NCBI GenBank assembly: GCA_021789565.1
Contig: JAJYJL010000162.1
Coordinates: 1-10,231 of the forward strand
DNA from: Acidobacteriota bacterium
GTDB taxonomy: Bacteria; Acidobacteriota; Terriglobia; UBA7540
Direction: 5' to 3'
DNA length: 10,231 bases
Within the stretch, counting starts at the first letter, position 1. Each line of letters starts with the position of its first letter. Both the position numbers and the translations under genes were made by a program. Of the stretch, positions 5,670-10,231 are shown piece after piece. The notes beneath the pieces were generated by a model, which did not search any database, had not been told where the DNA came from, and worked only from the letters and a program-made list of their open reading frames with translations.

Positions 5670-6437
5670 ATGACCCTGCTCGATTCCATCCTTTTGTTTT
5701 TTGCGGCGCTGGCCGCGGGCGGCCTGAACTCGGTTGCGGGCGGCGGGACCTTCTTCTCATTCCCCGCCCTGATCTTTTCCGGCGTGCCGCCCATTCCCGC
5801 CAACGCCACCAACACGGTGGCCCTGTGGCCGGGAACCATGGCCAGCGCCGGAGCCTATCGAAAAAAGCTGCCGAGGAACGCGCGGATGCTGGTCCCGTTG
5901 ATTCTGGCAAGCCTGGCCGGCGGATTCTTCGGCGCGCACCTTCTGCTCCGCACCCCGCCGCGGACCTTCATGCGCCTGATCCCTTTTCTATTTCTCGGGG
6001 CGACCTTGCTGTTCGCGTTCGGGAAGAAGCTGATTCGACGCGGTGCGCGTACTGAAAAGCAAGGCAAGCCGTCGTGGCTTACGTTAAGTGGAGTCACGAT
6101 GGTCCAATTCTTCATTGCGGTTTATGGAGGTTATTTTGGCGGCGGCATGGGAATCCTGATGCTCTCCTTTCTCACCTTTCTGCCGCTCGGAGACATTCAC
6201 GCCACAAACGGCGTCAAATCGCTGCTTGCCTCTTCCGCCAACGGCGCCGCGATTGTCACCTTCATCGTGGCGCGAATCGTCTTCTGGCCGCAGGCCGTCC
6301 TGATGCTGTTTGGAGCGGCGCTCGGCGGCTACGCGGGGGCCCACTTCGCACAGAAAGTAAACCCGGCGCGGGTGCGGACCTTGGTGGTCTCGGTGGGTCT
6401 TGCACTGTCGTTTTATTTTCTCTACCGCTATCGCTGA
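5670..6437 (+). CDS. TSUP-family membrane permease (TauE/SafE type)
   Basis: A 255-residue integral membrane protein with about eight hydrophobic segments arranged as two similar halves. The first half carries LNSVAGGGTFFSFPAL (19-34) and NATNTVALWPG (45-55). The second half carries VYGGYFGGGMGILML (151-165) and HATNGVKSLLASSANGAA (177-194). These paired glycine-rich and T-N-x-V/NGVK elements are diagnostic of the family. Members export or import sulfite, sulfoacetate and other organosulfur or small organic anions; the substrate cannot be read from sequence and no sulfur gene lies nearby. The start is fixed upstream by an in-frame TAG two codons before the ATG, but there is no recognisable ribosome binding site. 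It converges on the oxidoreductase gene across only 18 bases. Confidence 0.93.
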   Translation: MTLLDSILLFFAALAAGGLNSVAGGGTFFSFPALIFSGVPPIPANATNTVALWPGTMASAGAYRKKLPRNARMLVPLILASLAGGFFGAHLLLRTPPRTFMRLIPFLFLGATLLFAFGKKLIRRGARTEKQGKPSWLTLSGVTMVQFFIAVYGGYFGGGMGILMLSFLTFLPLGDIHATNGVKSLLASSANGAAIVTFIVARIVFWPQAVLMLFGAALGGYAGAHFAQKVNPARVRTLVVSVGLALSFYFLYRYR

Positions 6438-6440
6438 GCC

Positions 6441-6450
6441 CGGCCGGCCG
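6441..6450. terminator. CGGCCGGCCG palindrome between convergent stop codons
   Basis: A perfect 10-bp G+C palindrome occupies most of the 18-base gap between the TSUP gene and the convergent oxidoreductase gene. It could assist termination on both strands, but it has no T-tract and too short a loop for a good hairpin. Confidence 0.2.
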
Positions 6451-6455
6451 CCCAG

Positions 6456-7565
6456 CTATTTCTTCGGCATGGCCACGGGTTTGCCCATGCGAATCGACTC
6501 TTTGGCTGCATCGAGGATTTCGTTCACCTCCACGTTCAGGCGCCCGGAGAGCAATCCTGTGATGGGGCGGTCCTGCTGAATCGCCTCCACCAGGTAAGCA
6601 ATGGGATTTGATTCGTCCTCAGGCAGCGAGGAAAGCGTTTCCGGCTGGCCGTCAGGAGACTGGGCGGAAGCCTGCACGTTGTAGCCGCGAAACAGCAGAG
6701 CGTCCGGCAAGGCCAGCAGGCTGCCGTGTGGCCCGAATACCTGGATGCGCTCCATGGTGAAAGGCCAGTCCCAGGAAGGTTCAAGCACGGCCGTGCCGTC
6801 GGCATACTCCAGCACGATCACGGCATCGTCCTCCACCTTGTTGTGCTGCCGGACCTTCAGCTTCAGCGAGCGGGCAAACACCCTCTCCGGCCGCCCTTTG
6901 AGCCACAAAGCCAGCGCCGCGCCGTAGCAGCCGAAATCCATCAGGGCGCCGCCGCCATTCTTCACCGGATCGTAAAGCCATGCGGCAAACTCCTTTGAGG
7001 TCCCAATTTCGCGCGGCCCCTGGTGCCCGTACTGCGAGACCAGTTGATGAATGGGTCCAACCTTCCCGTTCTTCACCTGCTGATAGAGCTGCTGATACGA
7101 AGGCAGCCAGTTGTTGAAGTAGTTCACCATCAGCTTGATGTGCGCGGCGGTGGCCAGTTTCTCTATTTCGCGCGCGTCGGCCGCAGTGGTGGCCATGGGC
7201 TTTTCCATCTCCACGTCGATGTGGCGCCTGGCGCAGGCGCGCACGATGGCCAGATGATGGTCCGTTTCCGTGGTGATGATGACGGCCTGGGGCTTGACCT
7301 CATCGAGCATGGTGCTGTAATCGCGATAAAATTTCACGCTGGCCGGCACGCGGGACTTCGCCTTCAGCACCAGCGCCGGTTGCGGCTCTGCAATGGCCAC
7401 CAGCCTGGCCTGCGGGACCTCGGCGATGTCCTTCAAAATTCCCCACACGTGGTCGTGGTCAAGGCCCACAATCGCAAACCGAACACGGCCCGACGGGGCC
7501 TGGGCCAAGGCGCCCAAGGGCGCCAGCAGCATCATGGCAAAAACAAGAAACAGGATTTTTCGCAT
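6456..7565 (-). CDS. Exported Gfo/Idh/MocA-family oxidoreductase, glucose-fructose oxidoreductase-like
   Basis: A 369-residue protein. Residues 1-21 form a Sec-type signal peptide (basic MRK, hydrophobic core, likely ALA cleavage at 19-21) without a twin-arginine or lipobox. A Rossmann domain follows, beginning RFAIVGLDHDHVWG (29-42), where the usual glycine-rich loop is reduced to G-L-D-H-D-H. The family EKP motif is EKPMAT (121-126, Lys122). The second motif is GGGALMDFGCYGAA (204-217): in place of the usual D-x-G-x-H it has D-F-G-C-Y. Tyr214 matches the position of the catalytic tyrosine in Zymomonas glucose-fructose oxidoreductase, also a periplasmic enzyme. It probably oxidises or reduces a sugar or related polyol with a bound nicotinamide cofactor. 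The ATG at 7565 is chosen over upstream GTG/ATG options because of the signal peptide and a GGAGGA site seven bases before it. Confidence 0.9.
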   Translation of the reverse strand: MRKILFLVFAMMLLAPLGALAQAPSGRVRFAIVGLDHDHVWGILKDIAEVPQARLVAIAEPQPALVLKAKSRVPASVKFYRDYSTMLDEVKPQAVIITTETDHHLAIVRACARRHIDVEMEKPMATTAADAREIEKLATAAHIKLMVNYFNNWLPSYQQLYQQVKNGKVGPIHQLVSQYGHQGPREIGTSKEFAAWLYDPVKNGGGALMDFGCYGAALALWLKGRPERVFARSLKLKVRQHNKVEDDAVIVLEYADGTAVLEPSWDWPFTMERIQVFGPHGSLLALPDALLFRGYNVQASAQSPDGQPETLSSLPEDESNPIAYLVEAIQQDRPITGLLSGRLNVEVNEILDAAKESIRMGKPVAMPKK

Positions 7566-7572
7566 TGGTTTC

Positions 7573-7578
7573 TCCTCC
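7573..7578 (-). promoter_or_regulatory. Ribosome binding site fixing the oxidoreductase start
   Basis: GGAGGA on the minus strand ends seven bases before ATG 7565. It rules out a 55-residue N-terminal extension that the open frame would otherwise allow (to 7730). Confidence 0.75.
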
Positions 7579-7644
7579 GGTGGCACAACAATAACCCAAA
7601 TTCGGCCGTCCGGCGCGGGAGATTGCCATCGGGGGCGGGCAAAA

Positions 7645-7658
7645 TTCCGCTGGCGGAA
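7645..7658. promoter_or_regulatory. Operator-like dyad TTCCGC-tg-GCGGAA
   Basis: A perfect 6-2-6 inverted repeat lies in the 200-base region between the divergent oxidoreductase and membrane-protein genes, 80 bases from the first and about 107 from the second start. It sits 15 bases upstream of a TAGAAT box (7674-7679). Its size and position suit a dimeric regulator acting on one or both genes. No regulator gene is present in the window. Confidence 0.35.
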
Positions 7659-7669
7659 CGCTCCAAACC

Positions 7670-7690
7670 CCGGTAGAATCCCGCTATCGG
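7670..7690 (+). promoter_or_regulatory. TAGAAT box and overlapping hairpin upstream of the membrane-protein gene
   Basis: CCGGTAG (7670-7676) pairs with CTATCGG (7684-7690) with one G-T pair and a 7-base loop. TAGAAT at 7674-7679, a possible -10 box, overlaps the left arm. No clear -35 box is seen. Confidence 0.2.
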
Positions 7691-7753
7691 TTTCCGGGCT
7701 GGTCCTATTCAATAAAGGTTTGCCGTACATCTCTAGTGTTCAGTGGACGCGAA

Positions 7754-7759
7754 AGGAGG
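7754..7759 (+). promoter_or_regulatory. Strong ribosome binding site of the membrane-protein gene
   Basis: AGGAGG lies six bases before ATG 7766 and decides that start over a GTG at 7736. The site continues as GGAGGACCTCC, so the Shine-Dalgarno sequence is followed one base later by its own complement. Confidence 0.75.
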
Positions 7760-7765
7760 ACCTCC

Positions 7766-8416
7766 ATGGGCAATGCCAATTCATCCTCAACAAAATCAAC
7801 CATCACCCGGCTCATCATGTACCCGGCGATCATCACGCTTTTGATCACCCTGCTGCGACTCTTCGGTGAGCTCCTGCACGGGCCGGCCATCCTGTTCAGC
7901 CGCGCCGAAGGCGGCGGTGCCGCAATCATCGGCATCACCTGGCTGCCCTTTATTTTCGGGCCGTATTTCGCCGTCAAGCTGTATGACCGCAACCTGAAGC
8001 CATCGAGCTTCCTTAAGACGATCCTCTTTGCGCTTGTCGGATTCGTAGTCGTCATGTGTGGCGCCGCTGTAGCATTCGAGCCCCACGTCCGCTTCACCGG
8101 ACATGTGGCGGTGGGGCTGGCGCTGCTTGTGGGCGCCGCCGCGTTGCAGTATATCCCCTGGCGCGAACTGGCCCAGACCCTGATCGCTTACGCCTACCTG
8201 GCGCGCATCCCTGTCGCTATCGTGATGTTTTTTGCCATGCTGGGACATTGGGGCACACACTACGACGCCGTGCCTCCCCCATTCGACCAGCTTCCTTTCT
8301 TGACGAAATATCTGTACCTTGCGGCAGCTCCTCAACTGGTCATGTGGATTGCTTTTACGATGACGGTGGGCGCACTGTTCGGCGGGATTTACACCGCCAT
8401 CTTCCGGCGCAAATAA
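7766..8416 (+). CDS. Multi-pass integral membrane protein of unknown function
   Basis: A 216-residue hydrophobic protein I cannot assign to a named family. About six membrane segments are visible, at roughly residues 15-33, 51-71, 83-104, 112-130, 137-160 and 183-210. The N-terminus (MGNANSSSTKSTITR) is polar and Ser/Thr-rich and has no signal-peptide charge pattern. Notable motifs are LLRLFGELLHGPAILF (29-44), RAEGGGAAIIGITWL (46-60) and GHWGTHYD (160-167). The histidines and acidic residue in the last segment could bind metal or a ligand, but that is speculation. The C-terminus ends in basic RRK, suggesting a cytoplasmic tail. The gene is divergent from the oxidoreductase and converges on the phosphoesterase, so it appears to stand alone. 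It has an excellent ribosome binding site, so it is very likely a real, expressed gene. Confidence 0.85.
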   Translation: MGNANSSSTKSTITRLIMYPAIITLLITLLRLFGELLHGPAILFSRAEGGGAAIIGITWLPFIFGPYFAVKLYDRNLKPSSFLKTILFALVGFVVVMCGAAVAFEPHVRFTGHVAVGLALLVGAAALQYIPWRELAQTLIAYAYLARIPVAIVMFFAMLGHWGTHYDAVPPPFDQLPFLTKYLYLAAAPQLVMWIAFTMTVGALFGGIYTAIFRRK

Positions 8417-8420
8417 AAGG

Positions 8421-8462
8421 CTGCGGCTATACCTGGTAGAAGAGAGGTCACAGGCGCCGCAG
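8421..8462. terminator. 7-bp inverted repeat around the convergent gene ends
   Basis: CTGCGGC (8421-8427) pairs with GCCGCAG (8456-8462) across a 28-base loop. It spans the 31-base gap between the membrane-protein gene and the phosphoesterase gene and enters the latter's last codons. The loop is long and no T-tract follows, so a bidirectional terminator is only a weak possibility. Confidence 0.15.
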
Positions 8463-9875
8463 GTGGCGGAGGTATCTTGCCACGGTCTCCCGCACATGGA
8501 GGGCTCCGTCAAACTCGGTGTGCAATGCGCGGCCGTCCCGGTGCGCGCGGAGTTCCGGGTCCTCGCCTGTTGGAAGCTGATTGGCCAGGCCAATCAAGTG
8601 CCGCTGCAGTCCGTTGAGCGGCGCGGAGGATGCACCGCCTGTCTTTGCTGCGGCGGAAATTTCTTCAGCACCCGGCTCCTGGAGACCCTCTTCGATCAAT
8701 CTGCTGTGCACCGCCGTTGAAACATCCTCAGGCGCGTCTAATCTCGCATCGGCGAGATCAGGAACGCCGGAAAAGGTTTGGGCGGCTGCGTCCCTTTTGG
8801 TGAGGAATGAACCGAGCTTGAACAGGTCCTTCAGCGTTGCGGGAATGGACGTGTGGTCGAAGGTTTCTCCGACAATCGTTCCTTTCTGAATGTAAGGAGA
8901 AATCAGGACGGCTGGAACACGCACGCCATAACGGTCAAACTTGAATTGAGATTGGTATTGATCAGGCGGAACAGCATCCTTGGGCGTGATCGCGTGGTCA
9001 AAGAACCCGCCGTGCTCGTCATAAACAATCAACAGCAGGGATTTCTCCCACAGGGGTGAAGTCCGAACGCAGTGGTAAACGTCCGCAATCAGCGCCTCGC
9101 CGGCCTTGACGCTGTGCGGCGGGTGCTGGTCATTCGCTCCGCCAAACCACCAGAAATATTTCGGCTCGATGAAGGAATAGTTCGGCAGCTTGCCTTCCTT
9201 CACATCTTTCCGGAACTCGCCGTAGCCTTTGAAATTGTTTCGCTGAGAGTCAGTATCCAGTCGCTGCAGTTCCCAGGTCTGGGAAATTTCGTGATAGTAG
9301 TTCGTCCATGTCCTGCCCGCCGCCGACAGATTTTCAAAGATGGAGCGCATGTCGTAGTTGTGAAACTGGCTGTTGTCCAGATAGCCTTTGGACGTTGCGG
9401 CGTGGGCAAAAAAGCGATTGGGCCAAGTGGGGCCGGGTACCGAGGAAAACCAGCGCGTGCAGACTGCAAATTCCTTGGCAAGTGTGGTGAGTACCGGCAG
9501 GTTGCCAGGGTCAAAGCAGTCCATAATCCCGGGAGCCGTGGCCCGGGTGACGTCATCCTGCTGCGCGTAGCTGAAGACGAATCCTTTGTTCTCTTCAACG
9601 TCGATGGGCGCCGGAGGTCCCCCGGGATTGCTAAAAAGCTGGACGTTGACATCGCTGAACTCGTGGCCGGGATCGTGCGGCGTCACGTCCTGGGCGTTGC
9701 GGGTGACAACAACTTTGTTATTGGGCCCAGCGGGCCCGCTGGGATCAACAGGGTTCCACTCGCCGCCCGTCAGGCCGTCGATGTCATAGCCCGGCTCCTG
9801 CAGCCACCCCAGCATGTGGTCGAAGGAGCGGTTTTCCATCATGAGAACGATGACGTGCTCGATTTCCTGCGGCAT
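8448..9875 (-). CDS. Phospholipase C / acid phosphatase-type phosphoesterase without a signal peptide
   Basis: A 475-residue member of the phosphoesterase superfamily that includes bacterial phospholipase C and AcpA. Visible motifs in order are HVIVLMMENRSFDHMLG (7-23, metal site with Glu14/Asn15), DPGHEFSD (68-75), FSSVPGPTWPNRFFAHA (143-159), FIEPKYFWW (235-243), NDQHPPHS (248-255), LIVYDEHGGFFDH (282-294, metal-binding Asp/Glu/His) and FDHTSIPATL (339-348). The catalytic set looks complete. It should hydrolyse phosphodiester or phosphomonoester substrates such as phospholipid head groups. The C-terminal ~120 residues are variable and helical. Family members are usually exported, but this one begins directly at the first catalytic strand. 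AAGGAG lies seven bases before the ATG, and an in-frame TGA at 9897-9899 with no start codon in between rules out a longer N-terminus. Confidence 0.93.
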   Translation of the reverse strand: MPQEIEHVIVLMMENRSFDHMLGWLQEPGYDIDGLTGGEWNPVDPSGPAGPNNKVVVTRNAQDVTPHDPGHEFSDVNVQLFSNPGGPPAPIDVEENKGFVFSYAQQDDVTRATAPGIMDCFDPGNLPVLTTLAKEFAVCTRWFSSVPGPTWPNRFFAHAATSKGYLDNSQFHNYDMRSIFENLSAAGRTWTNYYHEISQTWELQRLDTDSQRNNFKGYGEFRKDVKEGKLPNYSFIEPKYFWWFGGANDQHPPHSVKAGEALIADVYHCVRTSPLWEKSLLLIVYDEHGGFFDHAITPKDAVPPDQYQSQFKFDRYGVRVPAVLISPYIQKGTIVGETFDHTSIPATLKDLFKLGSFLTKRDAAAQTFSGVPDLADARLDAPEDVSTAVHSRLIEEGLQEPGAEEISAAAKTGGASSAPLNGLQRHLIGLANQLPTGEDPELRAHRDGRALHTEFDGALHVRETVARYLRHLRRL

Positions 9876-10062
9876 TAGAACGCTCCTTGTAGTTTGTCAA
9901 AGGCGCGATGGCCGGGGCATCGGTTTGTGGCCTGCGGGTCCGCTCGAGCATTTGCCCCAAGGCTGCCGGCAGCCGACAGGCCATCCGCCAGCGCGGTCCC
10001 GACTGTCGAAATGTGGCGCGAAGCGGAATTCATGCGAGGGTGAAATAGGCTAGCTATGCTCC
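9876..10062. other. Upstream region of the phosphoesterase gene, no gene seen
   Basis: Beyond the ribosome binding site the main structure is a perfect 14-bp palindrome, GGCTGCCGGCAGCC (9961-9974), 86 bases upstream of the phosphoesterase start; as RNA it would form a 5-bp stem with loop ccgg. A minus-strand TTGACA (9895-9900) is too close to the start codon to serve as its -35 box. No other structure was found. Confidence 0.5.
9883..9888 (-). promoter_or_regulatory. Ribosome binding site of the phosphoesterase gene
   Basis: AAGGAG on the minus strand ends seven bases before ATG 9875. With the in-frame stop just upstream (9897-9899), it fixes the start and shows that no leader peptide is encoded. 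Confidence 0.75.
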
Positions 10063-10230
10063 GGTTCGTTTCCGGTTCGTTTTTTCGCCCTCATTTATTT
10101 TCAACAACATGGCCCGCTTCGTTTTTGGGTTCGTTTTTTCCACAGCTACGTGTTTTCAACAACTTCTCCGCTTCGTTTTTGGGTTCGTTTCGGTTCGTTT
10201 TTGATAGCCGATCCTTTGTTTTCAGTAACT
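10063..10230. repeat. Array of direct repeats (TTTTCAACAAC and GGTTCGTTT families), continuing to the window edge
   Basis: Two units alternate. Unit A, TTTTCAACAAC, is at 10098-10108 and 10153-10163, with a variant TTTTCAGTAAC at 10219-10229. Unit B is a 23-base perfect repeat at 10114-10136 and 10168-10190, beginning CCGCTTCG and ending GGTTCGTTT. The 9-mer GGTTCGTTT occurs five times in all: 10063, 10074, 10128, 10182 and 10192. The plus strand is T-rich and much richer in A+T than the rest of the window. A-to-A spacing is 55 and then 66; B-to-B spacing is 54, because the A-B gap differs by one base. That one-base slip argues that the repeat is a DNA or RNA element, not a coding repeat. The array is cut by the window end. 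Confidence 0.75.
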
Positions 10231-10231
10231 T
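10091..10231 (-). CDS. Possible C-terminal tail of a gene entering from the right, inside the repeat array (doubtful)
   Basis: The minus strand is open from the window edge to a TGA at 10091-10093, giving 46 residues rich in Lys, Asn and Glu, with KNEPKNEA twice (18 residues apart) and KLLKT twice. Third codon positions are far less G/C-rich than in the other genes. The repeat copies fall in different frames (KLLKT against HVVEN for the same DNA unit), which suggests that the reading is an accident of the repeat. The opposite strand is also open, from an ATG at 10056. Kept only because a gene could extend beyond the window. Confidence 0.12.
   Translation of the reverse strand, partial: KLLKTKDRLSKTNRNEPKNEAEKLLKTRSCGKNEPKNEAGHVVENK

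Noticed and set aside
7023..7676. A 217-codon plus-strand frame antisense to the oxidoreductase gene
   Set aside because: It lies opposite a clear Gfo/Idh/MocA gene and has histidine/glycine-rich shadow composition with no domain.
7566..7730. 55-residue N-terminal extension of the oxidoreductase
   Set aside because: The extension has no domain character and precedes a clean signal peptide with a strong ribosome binding site at 7573-7578.
9072..9878. A 268-codon plus-strand frame antisense to the phosphoesterase gene
   Set aside because: The minus-strand gene has complete catalytic motifs and a ribosome binding site. The antisense frame shows no motif and is a codon-bias shadow.
9895..9900. 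Minus-strand TTGACA as the -35 box of the phosphoesterase gene
   Set aside because: A -10 box at the normal distance would overlap the start codon and exclude the good ribosome binding site from the transcript.
10135..10144. TTTTCCACA, close to a DnaA box, in the A+T-richer repeat array, suggesting an origin
   Set aside because: Only one copy is seen, with no dnaA, dnaN or other replication gene and no cluster of boxes.
10063..10231. The terminal repeats as a CRISPR array
   Set aside because: Repeat units differ in length and order, gaps between them are 1-28 bases and not uniform spacers, and no cas gene is present.

Overview
This is a G+C-rich bacterial chromosomal window holding nine protein genes, eight complete and one cut by the left edge. 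The mixture of genes suggests an Acidobacteriota-like genome: a full-length MglA GTPase, a cobalamin-type radical SAM enzyme with a DUF4070-like C-terminus, an exported Gfo/Idh/MocA oxidoreductase and an EPEVM-type methyltransferase. That assignment rests on gene content and familiarity only; there is no rRNA or other phylogenetic marker here. Codon use looks like ordinary resident chromosome except in the last ~180 bases. I see no integrase, transposase, CRISPR array, tRNA, rRNA or recognisable defence or biosynthetic cluster.

Layout from left to right. Bases 1-1151 (+) are the 3' part of a B12-binding radical SAM gene. It converges on mglA (1336-1920, -), a small Ras-like polarity GTPase without an MglB neighbour. 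A 601-base gap (1921-2521) has no convincing gene but holds three consecutive stem-loops and a T7 run. Bases 2522-5470 (+) form a likely three-gene unit: a class I SAM methyltransferase, a small exported beta-rich protein whose start overlaps the methyltransferase stop (ATGA), and an AsmA-family membrane-anchored protein. A cloverleaf-like inverted repeat (5494-5561) follows. Then come a TSUP (TauE/SafE-type) permease (5670-6437, +) and, convergent with it, an exported Gfo/Idh/MocA protein resembling glucose-fructose oxidoreductase (6456-7565, -). A divergent promoter region of about 200 bases carries a 6-2-6 dyad. It leads to an unrecognised multi-pass membrane protein (7766-8416, +), which converges on a phospholipase C/acid phosphatase-type phosphoesterase with no export signal (8448-9875, -). 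The final 356 bases hold no convincing gene and end in an A+T-richer array of direct repeats (10063-10230).

The genes do not form one pathway. The main theme is envelope and surface biology: AsmA, two exported proteins, two integral membrane proteins, and MglA, which organises cell polarity and surface machinery in other bacteria. The most interesting items are non-coding: the terminal repeat array, the cloverleaf palindrome, and the stem-loop cluster upstream of mglA. I did not find a clearly new multi-gene system.
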